The notes beneath the pieces are model-generated. The model was not told where the DNA came from and searched no databases. It saw only the letters and a program-made list of their open reading frames with translations. From positions 34,848 through 98,847 of the forward strand of contig JBBQWR010000017.1 in assembly GCA_038210495.1 (NCBI GenBank): DNA of 64,000 nt, in the 5' to 3' direction. This document shows positions 1 through 8,827 of the stretch, one piece after another (the first letter of the stretch is position 1; every line of letters starts with the position of its first letter). The translations under genes were made by a program, and so were the position numbers. This stretch comes from JBBQWR01 sp038210495. GTDB taxonomy: Bacteria; Planctomycetota; Planctomycetia; Pirellulales; DATAWG01.

Positions 1-2
1 CG

Positions 3-419
3 TTCGTCGCCCCACTCGCCGCCACCCAGTCCCTTTTCGAGCATCGTCAAACGGCAGCAACTCCGACAATGGGCGCCGCGGTCGAAGAACTCTGGCAACA
101 AGACGGCAAAGCTTTGGGCCGATTCCCGCCGCAGACCGATGGACTGGTGCTCAGCCGGCTGCAGGACGATGGCCCAGCCGCTCGCGGAGGACTGAAAAAA
201 GATGACCTGATCATCTCGGCCGACGGCAAACCGGTGCGCCTCATCATCGATGTCCAGCGCGCGATCATCGCCAAGCGTCCGGGCGATTCGGTGGAACTGG
301 GAATTCTCAATCCCGATGGGGCCGGCGATCATAAGGTGACAGTCAAGCTCGGGGCCCTTGAGACAGCCTGGCCCAAATCAATGCCTGCCGCAACTGCGGC
401 CGTCACGGGAAATATGTAG
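3..419 (+). CDS. PDZ-domain protein, 3' end only
   Basis: The frame is open from the window edge to TAG, so this is the C-terminal end of a longer protein. A PDZ domain fills most of the visible part: a hydrophobic strand (GLVLSRLQDDGPAARGG), then GLKKDDLIISADGKPV and a helix with a VELGIL strand. PDZ domains of this shape end DegP/HtrA-like serine proteases and other planctomycete periplasmic proteases, where they bind unfolded or C-terminal peptides. No catalytic domain is visible, so the protease assignment is inference. The last ~20 residues after the PDZ are unstructured. The next gene is convergent, about 20 bases away. Confidence 0.6.
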   Translation, partial: FVAPLAATQSLFEHRQTAATPTMGAAVEELWQQDGKALGRFPPQTDGLVLSRLQDDGPAARGGLKKDDLIISADGKPVRLIIDVQRAIIAKRPGDSVELGILNPDGAGDHKVTVKLGALETAWPKSMPAATAAVTGNM

Positions 420-440
420 TAAGTAGGAGGGCCGCGCAAA

Positions 441-1361
441 TTACTTCGCGTCGGCCTTGGGATCGGCCTTCGTGGCGTCGGCGGCGTCCGGCTTGCTAGC
501 ATCAGCCGGTTTCTTGGGCGATTTGTCGTCAGCTTTCTTGTCGTCGGGCTTCTTCTCGTCGGCCGTGTCATCGGTTTTCTTGGAATCGATCTTGCCAGTC
601 GTCTTATCGCCCGCCGCCTTGGTCTTATCCGAAACCGGATGAGTCGCTCCACGTTTTTTGGGGGCGGTCAGCGGTTGAGATAGTGCGATATTGACTTCGT
701 TGGCGACCACATAGCCTTTGTTGTAGTACCAGCCTTTGACCTCGATCTTGTCCTGGGGCGAGGCCCAATTGAAATTGGGCACATCGACTTTGATCTTGGC
801 GTCGGCGGCGACGTCGGCCTTGGCCGTGAACGTGCCGCAATTGACGGTGATATTGTTTTTCTTCACGGCCGTGATGACACCGGCGATCGCATAGGCGGTC
901 GTTGCATTAGCGGCCTTCTTCGCGCCCGGGTCGTCGAAACCGTTTCCGGTCGGATTGGCGCCGACGAGGTTCTTATCGTCGGGAAAGAAAATTTCGAGAT
1001 CTTTGATTTCGGCTGTGGCTTTGCCCTTCTTGTCGAATTCGCCGCTGAACCGCACGTACATTTGCGGCGCCAGAAAATCGGCTTCCGCCGTGCCGACGAC
1101 GTGGACTTTCGTAAGGTTTTTCGGATCTTTGTCGCGAGTCACGACCATGACGGCCCAAGTCTCGCCGTTCAATTGGGCCTTAATGCCAGTCGGCGCGGCG
1201 GCGTCGAATTCACCCTTGGCGGTGAGCTGTTCTTTTTTCGGCGGCTGGCCCGGCTGCGTTTTGGGATTTGTATAATTCGGCTGCGACTGAGGCGCCGCGG
1301 CGTAAGTCGAACCGGCCAAAACTAATGTCGACGCCAACACGGTCCAGAATCGCAGAGCCAT
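441..1361 (-). CDS. Secreted protein with charged Lys/Asp/Ala tail, unknown function
   Basis: I chose the internal ATG at 1361 because it opens a clear signal peptide (MALRFWTVLASTLVLAGSTYAA) and has a purine-rich GAGG just upstream; the frame is open further upstream but that part does not look coding. The mature protein (about 285 residues) has a Pro/Gln-rich start, two beta-rich stretches (around residues 55-130 and 155-230; the second reads like a small OB or SH3-type barrel, ITAVKKNNITVNCG) and a C-terminal tail of roughly 65 residues made almost only of Lys, Asp, Ala and Pro. I do not recognise the family. Such tails are common in planctomycete exported proteins. It is convergent with the PDZ gene. 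Confidence 0.65.
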   Translation of the reverse strand: MALRFWTVLASTLVLAGSTYAAAPQSQPNYTNPKTQPGQPPKKEQLTAKGEFDAAAPTGIKAQLNGETWAVMVVTRDKDPKNLTKVHVVGTAEADFLAPQMYVRFSGEFDKKGKATAEIKDLEIFFPDDKNLVGANPTGNGFDDPGAKKAANATTAYAIAGVITAVKKNNITVNCGTFTAKADVAADAKIKVDVPNFNWASPQDKIEVKGWYYNKGYVVANEVNIALSQPLTAPKKRGATHPVSDKTKAAGDKTTGKIDSKKTDDTADEKKPDDKKADDKSPKKPADASKPDAADATKADPKADAK

Positions 1362-1880
1362 GGGAAAAACCTCGTTGCTTTGTCCAGCAGTGGAACGGAT
1401 GGGGCGCCGGGAGACACGACCCGGCCTAGCCGACGTTCGTCGATCGCTCGGCCGTAACGCCACTTTAGCATATCGATTTCCAGAGGGGGTTGCCACACTT
1501 TTCCAAAATTTCGTTGCCAGCGATCGAGCGACTGGAGTCAGAGTGCCAGCCTCAACCCCAATAGGAAATGTCGATTCTCGATTCTCGGACGCTGACCGGG
1601 GCTCGGAGACAAATTGTGTCTCGCCAGTGTCTCAAGCCGCGCCTCACGAGAGACATTCCACGGGCCACGTCCGCTGTGGTAGATACGTTCAATCGAAGAA
1701 TCTCACGCCAGTGACTCTCGCTGAACGGCTCGAAACATCCCATGCAGGAAATGTGTATGTGAAGAAGATGAGGGCGCGACTTTTGCTAAGCCAAAGGCAC
1801 GCTTGAATTATTCTCAAGCCTCCGTGCGTCGTTTCGCAGGCAAGGCGACCGACGATTTTTTTTAGAGAAGGAGATTCGCG
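1362..1880. other. Intergenic region between divergent genes, no gene seen
   Basis: This stretch lies between two divergently transcribed secreted-protein genes and must carry both promoters. An open frame from 1360 to 1806 on the plus strand has Arg-rich, unfolded-looking composition and I do not consider it coding. Near 1802-1817 there is a short palindrome (CTTGA and TCAAG arms around an AT core), a possible operator. AAGGAG at about 1868 is the ribosome binding site of the next gene. Confidence 0.4.
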
Positions 1881-2867
1881 ATGAATGAGAACAGAGTCAG
1901 AGTTGGAGCGCGATCAAAGACGCGAAGAGGTTTCTTCGAGACGCTCGAATCGCGTAAAATGTTGTCGCATTCGCCCGGATTTGGCGGTCGTATCCCGCCG
2001 CTTCCCCCCAATCCGACCCCAGTCGATCAAGCGATCTTCGCGACGGTCACTGCGGATTCAGTCACCGTCCAGGCGAATAGAACGGCTGTCCACAACGACG
2101 CTGAGTCCGTCGAGGCTGCGTTTCACGCCGCGCTGAGCACCGCGCCAGTCACGACCGCCAAAGCGGCTCTCACGGCCGCGATCGCCACGGCGCAACCGTT
2201 GATCCAGGCCGATTTCTCCGCGATCTGGGCGGGCAGGATCGCCGTCCATAACGCCTACGAGGCAGTCGAGGCTGCGGAGCGTGCTGCAATGACCACCGCG
2301 CCGGTCACGACCGCTCAAGCGACACTCCAGGCTGCGATCGCCACGGCCCAACCGTTGATTCAAGCCGATCGTGCTGCTATCCATGCCGTGTATCAAAACG
2401 ACGGACCGGCGGTGGAATCTGCCGAACATCAGTTGCGAGTGGACACGCGCAGTGGAGCAGTCGCGACCGTAATCGCGGCGGATCAAGCCGCCTTGACTGC
2501 GGCTCAGACCACGCTCTCCACCGACTTGGCCGCCCCCAAAGCCCAGTTGGCGACGGACCTCGCGCCGGTCCAAGCAGCCCAGGCGGCCGTGAAAGCCGCC
2601 ATCAATGCCGATCCGGGCGTTGTCGCGGCCCAGGCGTCCCTAGCGACCGCTCAGGCCACGCTAACCGCAGCCAAAGCCCAGTTGGTGACGGACCTAGCTC
2701 CGGTCCAAGCAGCCGAAGCGGCCGTGAAGGCCGCCATCAACGCCGACCCGGGCGTTGTCGCAGCCCAGGCGACCCTTGCGATCGATCAGGCCGCCCTGAC
2801 CGTGGCCCAAACCCAGTTTCAAACTGACTTGGCGACTTACCTCGCCGACCTGAAGGCCGGAGTCTAA
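1881..2867 (+). CDS. Alanine-rich repeat protein with planctomycete LESRKML N-terminus
   Basis: The start ATG follows AGAAGGAG at good spacing. Residues 1-30 are basic and end in FFETLESRKMLS, a motif found at the N-terminus of many planctomycete secreted or surface proteins in place of an ordinary signal peptide. The rest is almost pure Ala/Gln/Thr/Val/Asp helix: two 52-residue repeats (about 67-117 and 119-169) and two 45-residue repeats (220-264 and 265-309) containing TDLAPVQAA and INADPGVVAAQ. Heptad-like spacing suggests long alpha-helical hairpins or coiled coil. There are no cysteines and no enzymatic motifs. Function is unknown; a structural surface role is inference. A strong terminator follows. 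Confidence 0.75.
   Translation: MNENRVRVGARSKTRRGFFETLESRKMLSHSPGFGGRIPPLPPNPTPVDQAIFATVTADSVTVQANRTAVHNDAESVEAAFHAALSTAPVTTAKAALTAAIATAQPLIQADFSAIWAGRIAVHNAYEAVEAAERAAMTTAPVTTAQATLQAAIATAQPLIQADRAAIHAVYQNDGPAVESAEHQLRVDTRSGAVATVIAADQAALTAAQTTLSTDLAAPKAQLATDLAPVQAAQAAVKAAINADPGVVAAQASLATAQATLTAAKAQLVTDLAPVQAAEAAVKAAINADPGVVAAQATLAIDQAALTVAQTQFQTDLATYLADLKAGV
2079..2390 (+). repeat. 156-bp in-frame tandem repeat, two copies
   Basis: Two adjacent 52-codon units, starting at 2079 and 2235, encode the same pattern (RxAVHNxxExVEAA, then TAPVTTA, then IATAQPLIQAD). The second copy is diverged by several substitutions, so this duplication is older than the one downstream. Confidence 0.75.
2538..2807 (+). 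repeat. 135-bp in-frame tandem duplication, two copies
   Basis: Units 2538-2672 and 2673-2807 are nearly identical at DNA level over most of their length and encode KAQLxTDLAPVQAA plus INADPGVVAAQ. High nucleotide identity points to a recent duplication or ongoing homogenisation. Confidence 0.8.
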
Positions 2868-2890
2868 TCGGCCGCAGCATTGGAAATTAA

Positions 2891-2928
2891 AGGGGGGCCC
2901 TGAATTCACGGGGCCCTCCTTTTTTTTT
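2891..2928 (+). terminator. Rho-independent terminator after the LESRKML gene
   Basis: Arms AGGGGGGCCC and GGGCCCTCCT pair with a single G-T wobble around a 10-base loop and run straight into a tract of nine T. It sits 24 bases after the stop codon. Confidence 0.9.
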
Positions 2929-3077
2929 GCTCCGGAGAAGTGTTCGTCTTCCCCCCTCGTTCATCGCATTGAAGCAAGCGTCCCGCGGAGTTCCTTTGGG
3001 TTCGCGCGCCTGTTGTGAAACCGGTAGCGAACCGGTTTGGTCAGACACTAACCGCCCGCCGCTCGCCTCTGCGCTCC

Positions 3078-3106
3078 TTGACATCCATATATGCTGGCAG
3101 TACAAG
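3078..3106 (+). promoter_or_regulatory. Candidate sigma70-type promoter for pheA
   Basis: A perfect TTGACA at 3078 is followed after exactly 17 bases by TACAAG (4 of 6 matches to TATAAT), about 100 bases before the pheA start. Found by eye; no other start-site evidence. Confidence 0.45.
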
Positions 3107-3206
3107 AGACTCGCGTTCGCAGAGCGATGCCGCGCGCAGTCATTTCGCGGCGAAGACCCATCCAACCGTTGGCTAGCCGACCCTCTGTCGTCCCGCGTGC
3201 ATTCCC

Positions 3207-4454
3207 ATGGCCAAGGTGAAATCATCGGACAAAAGCCCTCCTGACCGCAGTTCGTCTACAGACCGCCCCGCGAACGAACGCGGCGCGAACGAAAAGCTGG
3301 CGGGCGAAAAAAACGGCGAAACGTCCGCTGAAAAGTCCACAATTAAGCTCGATAAATCAATCGACAAATCGGCCAAGGCCCTCGCCAAACCGACCATCGC
3401 CGGTCTGAGGGTCAAGATCGATCACGTCGACCGGCAACTCGTCACGCTCATCAACCAGCGGGCGAAGCTGGCTCATCGCATCGGCTTGATCAAGGAGACA
3501 TCGGGACACGAAGCGTACGATCCGGCTCGCGAAGAAGAAGTGCTCAATCGGGTCGCGACGCTCAACAAAGGGCCGCTGCCCGATTGCAATCTGCGGGCCG
3601 TGTTTCGCGAGCTCATCAGCGGATCCCGGGCGCTCGAGAAGAAACTGCGCGTCGCCTATTTGGGTCCTGTCTACAGCTACACGCATTTGGCCGCGATCCA
3701 CCGCTTTGGCCAGGCCGTGGAACTCATTCCGGTCGGCAGCATTGCCGCCGTGTTCGAGGAAATCAACCGCGGCCACGCCCACTATGGTTTGGCGCCGATC
3801 GAGAATTCGACCGATGGCCGAATCACCGACACGCTCGACATGTTCACGCGCCTGCCCGCCAAGATTTGTGGGGAGGTGCAGTTGCACATCCACCACCATC
3901 TACTCGGCCGGTGCAGTCGGAGCGAGATCCAAGAAGTTTACAGCAAACCGCAGGCGCTCTCTCAGTGTCGCAACTGGCTAGCCAAGCATCTGCCGACCGC
4001 GCGCACCGTGGAGGTCACGAGCACATCGACCGCCGCGCAGCTAGCTCAAGACAAACCCGGCGCCGCGGCGATCGCCAGCGTTCAAGCGGGCGTGCATTTC
4101 GGCCTGAACGTGCTGGCCGAGAACATCGAAGATCAAGTCGGAAATCTGACTCGGTTCGCGATCATCGGCAATCATTCCGCCGATCGCACGGGCAACGACA
4201 AGTCGGCCCTGATGTTCGAGATCGCCCATCGGCCAGGTGAGTTGGCCAAGGCCTTGGCGATCTTCGAGCGGGCGCGAATCAATCTCACCTGGATCGAGTC
4301 GTTTCCGAAACCCGAAGGGGGCTATCTGTTCTTCATCGAAACCGAAGGGCATCAGCAAGAACCGCGATTGCGCAAGGCGATCGAACTGCTCGACCGCCGC
4401 TGCGTGCGACTGGTGGTCCTCGGTTCGTATGCCAAGACGACGCCGGTCGACTAA
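3207..4454 (+). CDS. pheA: Bifunctional chorismate mutase / prephenate dehydratase
   Basis: Converts chorismate to prephenate and then to phenylpyruvate in phenylalanine synthesis. After a ~65-residue Lys/Ser-rich extension, the AroQ-type mutase helix begins (LRVKIDHVDRQLVTLINQRA, with KLAHRIG and REEEVL). The dehydratase domain follows (residues ~148-325): YLGPVYSYTHLAA, PIENSTDGRITDTLDMF, ALSQC and the NLTRF catalytic motif. A C-terminal ACT domain (about 335-410) should sense phenylalanine; its usual ESRP motif reads ESFP here. The ATG at 3207 gives the long extension; in-frame ATGs are not available before the mutase, so it is kept. It appears to be a single-gene unit with its own promoter. 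Confidence 0.93.
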   Translation: MAKVKSSDKSPPDRSSSTDRPANERGANEKLAGEKNGETSAEKSTIKLDKSIDKSAKALAKPTIAGLRVKIDHVDRQLVTLINQRAKLAHRIGLIKETSGHEAYDPAREEEVLNRVATLNKGPLPDCNLRAVFRELISGSRALEKKLRVAYLGPVYSYTHLAAIHRFGQAVELIPVGSIAAVFEEINRGHAHYGLAPIENSTDGRITDTLDMFTRLPAKICGEVQLHIHHHLLGRCSRSEIQEVYSKPQALSQCRNWLAKHLPTARTVEVTSTSTAAQLAQDKPGAAAIASVQAGVHFGLNVLAENIEDQVGNLTRFAIIGNHSADRTGNDKSALMFEIAHRPGELAKALAIFERARINLTWIESFPKPEGGYLFFIETEGHQQEPRLRKAIELLDRRCVRLVVLGSYAKTTPVD

Positions 4455-4569
4455 CCGGCGAGCAGGGCGGGGTAAGCCCCCCTGTCCTGGTATCTGAAAG
4501 TTCTGGGCTATTTCTGGTGGAAAATCACCACGATCAAATGCGGGAAAAAAATTTCGCTATCTGAGTGGC

Positions 4570-4879
4570 TCAATCGATCTCGGTTCGGTAGCTAACCATC
4601 CAGAGTTCGAATTGCTTTAAACGCGATTTCCAACCGGCCTTGAGGGTCTTCATCCATTTTCGATTGCCGACCGTGTCCAGCATATCGACGATGATTTTCA
4701 CCAGATTGTCTCGGTAAGCGATGCCGCCGTGGCGCCACTGCCCTTCGACCTTTTGGGGTCTCGTAACTTGCGGCCCCGAAATGGCCCACCACGCCGAGAA
4801 CGGCTTCCGCGAGCCACTCGGGCAACTCCCGTCCGTCATTGAACTGGAGCGGGAGCGTCACCTCGTAACGCCGCCACTT
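4570..4879 (-). pseudogene. Small conserved-type hypothetical gene split by a +1 frameshift
   Basis: Read from about 4879, one frame gives KWRRYEVTLPLQFNDGREL, then EWLAEAVLGVVGHFGAASYET. The frame then goes off, while the next frame continues sensibly with QKVEGQWRHGGIAYRDN and a Trp-rich end (KAGWKSRLKQFELWMVSYR) to TGA. Removing one base from the run of four G at 4755-4758 (four C on the coding strand) joins the halves as YETQKVEGQW. I recall intact relatives of this layout in planctomycetes, but could not check. The expected start codon position reads AAG (4877-4879); the first in-frame start is GTG at 4861. It follows the small gene upstream by only a few bases. Either a recent pseudogene or a sequencing/assembly error. 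Confidence 0.6.
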
Positions 4880-4886
4880 GCTGCTC

Positions 4887-5060
4887 TTAGCTGGCCTTGC
4901 CCTTGACGGCGAACGGGATGTTTTGCTCCGCGAGCGCTTCGAGCGCCGCTTCGGGAACGAGGTGCTCGCCGGATCGCGTCACGCGCCCCGAGAAACGCCC
5001 CAACAAGTACGCCAAGGCTCGCTTTTCCGTAATTCGATCCGGAAAGGTAATCGTAATCAT
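4887..5060 (-). CDS. Small hypothetical protein (57 aa), first gene of a two-gene cassette
   Basis: The ATG at 5060 has AGAGG about 10 bases upstream; a longer frame to 5093 exists but lacks this. The product (MITITFPDRITEKRALAYLL, then SGRVTRSGEHLVPEAALEAL) looks like a short beta strand followed by helices. It ends immediately before the frameshifted gene on the same strand, so the two were probably co-transcribed. The small-upstream/larger-downstream arrangement is reminiscent of antitoxin-toxin pairs, but no known toxin fold is recognised. Function unknown. Confidence 0.55.
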   Translation of the reverse strand: MITITFPDRITEKRALAYLLGRFSGRVTRSGEHLVPEAALEALAEQNIPFAVKGKAS

Positions 5061-5094
5061 GTCGCACGACCCTCTAAGCGGTCTTTGTCGCAAT

Positions 5095-6597
5095 TTACTG
5101 CTGCATTACTCGCACATTGCTAAAGGCGACGGTCGCATCGGCGCCGGCGCCGAGCGCGGCAAAGTTTTTCGCAGGGGCTTGCCAAAATGCAGACAAGGTC
5201 GAGAAGGGACCTTGATATTTCGTAAACTCTTTGCCGTTGAGTTCGATGGTGACGGCCACCTTCTCAAGCTCACGTTTGACGCTGACATGCAATTTGTATT
5301 TGCGATTGTTTTCGAGCGTTCCCGGACGGACGGTCGTCGTATTGTTGTCAGGATACTTATCGTCAATCATCCCGATGCCGCTAGCGGCGCCTCCCCACCC
5401 GCTTAACAGGAGGTCGCAGTGTCGGGTCCCGACAGGGATTGCCACCACGACGTCGCCGGCGCCGGCCAGCCGAACAAATTCGACTTCAAGCTGATAGTTC
5501 TCCGACAGTTTGATAGGTAAGGTGATTTGCGATTGAAAAGCATTCTTGATCGTGATCCCGTCCTTGGTCATCTGCCAATCGCCCTTAATCGCGTGCTTCG
5601 CGGGATCAATCCTATAGGTCACGTCGATCCAGACGGGCGGATCGTTGTCCGCAATCCGCTTGGCGACTTTGTCTTTGGCCAGCCCCGTCAGGTTCGGCGA
5701 GGCCAGGCGATACCAATAGACGGCCCGCAGTTGAAGCTGTTTTTTCGCCGAACCCTTTTGCGCTTCGGCCGCGCCCAGCCAGCGATCGGCCAGCTTGACT
5801 TGGTCGTCAGTCGAGGTGACGCCTTTGATTTCCGTCTCGGCCAGTGGATTCAGCGCCGGATCGCCGCTCAGCACGAGCATCGGCAATCCTTTTTTCCAAT
5901 TGTCTTCGGCAAAGCAGTAATACTTGCCGACCGTGAGGTTGGCTGCTGGATCGGATGGGCTCTTATCGAGAATATCCAGGCCGGCTTTGGCTTCTTCGAA
6001 CGCCTTCGCCAGTTCGTCCACCCGGGCCTTATGCTCCGTGAGTTGCTTCAACAAGGCGGCATCGTTGCTCTTGTGTGCTTCGCTCACAGCGAGATCGGCG
6101 ACCTGTTTGGCAACTAGGTAGTTTCCCTGAAGCGCGGCGGATTCAGAAACTTCGACGGCCTTCTGCGAAACCGCCCGATGATGGTCCGGCAACGATGCCG
6201 AGCGAGCAACTTTCGCCAAGGTATCGGCCTTCATCTCCAAGGCATCGACGACAAAAAGCCTTTCCAATTCGTTGATCGCTTCGAAGGCGGTCAAAGCGTC
6301 GGGAACCTGGAGGGCAAGCTCCTTCGACATTCGCAGCAGCACGAATTGCCCCGGTTTGTCGCTGGCCGACTCGCGGGCCTTTTGCAGCAACTTTTTGGCA
6401 AGCGCTTGCTTTTGGGCCGGCGTCTTGGCGGCGGCCCACTCCGCGGCGTAGACCTCTTTGACGAGCCTGCTTGCCTCCGCCTCGACGCCGGCCTCCGGCG
6501 CGGGGATTTTTGCCCGACTGTCGGCGGCAAACAGCATACTGGCCGCCGAAAGAGTCAGACAGAAACTGACGACGGTGAAACGCAATCGGCCGTGCAT
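5095..6597 (-). CDS. Large secreted planctomycete protein with C-terminal lectin-like domain
   Basis: A 500-residue protein with a signal peptide (about residues 1-25, ending SMLFAA-DS). Residues 40-230 are helical, TPR-like in composition (AEWAAAKTPAQKQALAKKLL). A middle segment has the block DPAANLTVGKYYCFAEDNWKKG, then MLVLSGDP, which I associate with a family repeated in planctomycete genomes, often beside kinases. The C-terminal ~170 residues are beta-rich with a concanavalin-like pattern (YQLEVEFVRL, VVVAIPVGTRHCDLLLSGWGG, KYKLHVSVK, VTIELNGKEFTKYQG). Probably binds a polysaccharide at the cell surface (inference). It stops just upstream of the small-gene cassette on the same strand. 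Confidence 0.7.
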   Translation of the reverse strand: MHGRLRFTVVSFCLTLSAASMLFAADSRAKIPAPEAGVEAEASRLVKEVYAAEWAAAKTPAQKQALAKKLLQKARESASDKPGQFVLLRMSKELALQVPDALTAFEAINELERLFVVDALEMKADTLAKVARSASLPDHHRAVSQKAVEVSESAALQGNYLVAKQVADLAVSEAHKSNDAALLKQLTEHKARVDELAKAFEEAKAGLDILDKSPSDPAANLTVGKYYCFAEDNWKKGLPMLVLSGDPALNPLAETEIKGVTSTDDQVKLADRWLGAAEAQKGSAKKQLQLRAVYWYRLASPNLTGLAKDKVAKRIADNDPPVWIDVTYRIDPAKHAIKGDWQMTKDGITIKNAFQSQITLPIKLSENYQLEVEFVRLAGAGDVVVAIPVGTRHCDLLLSGWGGAASGIGMIDDKYPDNNTTTVRPGTLENNRKYKLHVSVKRELEKVAVTIELNGKEFTKYQGPFSTLSAFWQAPAKNFAALGAGADATVAFSNVRVMQQ

Positions 6598-6881
6598 TGT
6601 GGGGCGCCTACTATCTGCGTGTTTAGTGGTCGAGTCGGTGCTAGAGTTTAATTCTCGGAAAACTGAATATCAATACGGCATCGGGGTGTTATTCGATGAT
6701 CGCATACTGGATCATCTGCTCAGTTACCCAACGAGGCCGCGAGGTCGCCTTCGTTCGGATGGCGCGGATCGCCCTATTGACGGGGCTCCCCGGCCTTACT
6801 GCCCGATCCAACTTCAATTAGACTAGCCTTTGCCGCATCCAATACCGCTTCGCCAACGCCCAATTCCTGGACTTTTGCCCT
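6598..6881. other. Intergenic region, nothing recognised
   Basis: Separates divergent genes, so it holds promoters for both directions. It is AT-richer between 6640 and 6720. I found no convincing -35/-10 pair, hairpin or RNA gene. Confidence 0.4.
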
Positions 6882-7922
6882 GTGATCATCATTTTGAAAT
6901 CCCACGCCACGGAAGAGCAGATACAGCATGTGATCGAGCGGGTCGAAGCGCTCGGCCTGCGGACACATCTCAGTCGCGGCGCCTATCGCACGGTGATTGG
7001 CGTCATCGGCGATGAGGCCAAGGCCCAGGTCAGCCCGATTCGAGCGATTTCCGGCGTATCGGAAGTCATTCCGGTGCTGCCGCCATTCAAGTTGGCCAGC
7101 ATTGAGGCCCAACCGGAGCCGACGATCGTCGACGTGGCGGGGGTCAAAATCGGCGGCGGATTCTTGGGCATGATCGCCGGCCCTTGTGCCGTCGAGAATC
7201 CCGAGCGGATGGACCTCATCGCAGCGTCGATTCGCAAGTCCGGCGCGAACATTCTCCGCGGCGGCGCGTTTAAGCCTCGCACGAGTCCCTACGCTTATCA
7301 AGGCATGGGCGAAGACGGGTTGAAGATTCTTCGCGAGACGGGGCAGAAGCACGGCCTGCCGATCGTGACCGAGGTGATGGACCCCCGCCGCGTCGAACTC
7401 GTGGCCGAGTATGCCGACATGATTCAGATTGGCGCTCGCAACATGCAGAACTTCGTGCTGCTCACCGAAGTCGGTCAAACCCGCAAACCCGTGCTGCTCA
7501 AGCGCGGGATGAGCGCCACAATCCAAGATCTCCTGATGAGCGCCGAATATATTCTCTCGCAGGGCAATCCGAATGTCGTCTTGTGCGAGCGGGGCGTCAA
7601 AAGCTTCGACAGCGCGACTCGCAATTTGTACGATGTCGCCGCCGTGCCCAGCGTTCGAGCGCTATCGCATTTGCCGATAATCGTCGATCCGAGCCACGCC
7701 ACGGGGCGGCCCGATTTGATTCCAGCCTGCGCCCTGGCCGGCGTGGCGGCCGGCGCCGATGGCGTGCATATCGAAGTCCATAATTGCCCGGAGGAAGCGT
7801 TGTCCGACGGTCCCCAGGCGCTGCTGCCCGATCAGTATGCCGAGCTGGCCGAGCAGATTCGCAAGCTGGCGGCATTGCTGAACAAGACCATCTCGCCCGC
7901 CCGCGTCCCCGCCGCCGTCTAA
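6882..7922 (+). CDS. aroF: 3-deoxy-7-phosphoheptulonate (DAHP) synthase, type I beta with regulatory domain
   Basis: First step of the shikimate pathway: condenses phosphoenolpyruvate and erythrose 4-phosphate. The N-terminal ~70 residues form the ferredoxin-like (ACT-like) domain typical of the Thermotoga-type enzyme ([30 protein letters not shown]). The TIM barrel then shows [63 protein letters not shown] and the metal-binding [12 protein letters not shown]. Length (346) is normal for this subtype. The start is GTG at 6882, immediately before the conserved first strand. The N-terminal domain predicts feedback control by an aromatic product. Confidence 0.93.
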   Translation: MIIILKSHATEEQIQHVIERVEALGLRTHLSRGAYRTVIGVIGDEAKAQVSPIRAISGVSEVIPVLPPFKLASIEAQPEPTIVDVAGVKIGGGFLGMIAGPCAVENPERMDLIAASIRKSGANILRGGAFKPRTSPYAYQGMGEDGLKILRETGQKHGLPIVTEVMDPRRVELVAEYADMIQIGARNMQNFVLLTEVGQTRKPVLLKRGMSATIQDLLMSAEYILSQGNPNVVLCERGVKSFDSATRNLYDVAAVPSVRALSHLPIIVDPSHATGRPDLIPACALAGVAAGADGVHIEVHNCPEEALSDGPQALLPDQYAELAEQIRKLAALLNKTISPARVPAAV

Positions 7923-7970
7923 CGAAAACGTTCATCGAATCGCTCACGCGGTCGACAAAGGACCCACTCC

Positions 7971-8732
7971 ATGCGACGCCCGTTCATAGCCGGCAACTGG
8001 AAAATGAACCTCGCCCACGGGGCCGCCGTGGCGCTTGCGTCCGAGATCGCCCAACGAGCGAAGCCGTTTAAGGAGGTCGAAATCGCCGTCTGCCCGCCGT
8101 TTGTCTATTTAGAGGCCGTTCGCGCGGCGCTCGACGGTTCGTCGGTCGGCCTTGGCGCCCAGAACATGTACCATCAAGCGAGCGGGGCGTTTACCGGCGA
8201 AATTAGCCCGTCGATGCTCGTCGACGCCGGCTGCCACTATGTGATTCTTGGCCACAGCGAGCGCCGGCATGTTTTCAAGGAGACCAGCGCCGACGTGAAC
8301 CAAAAGGTGCTCGCCGCGCTGGGCGCAAAGTTGATTCCGATCGTGTGTGTTGGGGAACTGCTGGCCGAGCGCGAAGCGGGCCGCACGACGGACGTCATCC
8401 GCGAGCAGTTCGACGGTTCGCTCGTGGGCGTCACCGCCCAGCAGATGCACTCCGTCGTGATCGCCTATGAGCCGGTTTGGGCGATCGGCACGGGGCGAGT
8501 CGCCACCCCGGCCCAGGCGGAAGAGGTGCATTTGGACCTTCGCAAAATGCTGGAAGCCCGCTACAATGCCGAGGTTGCGGCCGCAGTCCGAATTCAATAT
8601 GGCGGCAGCGTCAAACCGGACAACGCGGCCGAACTACTCGCTCAGCCCAACATCGACGGGGCCTTAGTCGGCGGCGCGAGTCTCAAAGCGACCGATTTTC
8701 TCGGAATCATCGCCGGTTGCGGCCGCAAGTGA
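7971..8732 (+). CDS. tpiA: Triosephosphate isomerase
   Basis: Interconverts dihydroxyacetone phosphate and glyceraldehyde 3-phosphate in glycolysis. Family length (253). Catalytic residues are all visible: Asn9 and Lys11 in GNWKMN, His95 in GHSERR, Glu167 in AYEPVWAIGTG. The phosphate-binding loops YGGSVKP and GALVGGASL are present. The ATG lies about 50 bases after aroF, so the two may be co-transcribed. Confidence 0.97.
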   Translation: MRRPFIAGNWKMNLAHGAAVALASEIAQRAKPFKEVEIAVCPPFVYLEAVRAALDGSSVGLGAQNMYHQASGAFTGEISPSMLVDAGCHYVILGHSERRHVFKETSADVNQKVLAALGAKLIPIVCVGELLAEREAGRTTDVIREQFDGSLVGVTAQQMHSVVIAYEPVWAIGTGRVATPAQAEEVHLDLRKMLEARYNAEVAAAVRIQYGGSVKPDNAAELLAQPNIDGALVGGASLKATDFLGIIAGCGRK

Positions 8733-8827
8733 CACAAAAAAATCGCTAGCTAGGCATTCCAGGCTTAACCGGATATTGCCTTCAAGACCAACCTACCTCG
8801 CATTTATTTTCGGGAAACGCTTCAGCC

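Noticed and set aside
1360..1806. 148-codon open frame on the plus strand
   Set aside because: Overlaps the start of the secreted-protein gene, Arg-rich, and shows no domain or folded pattern.
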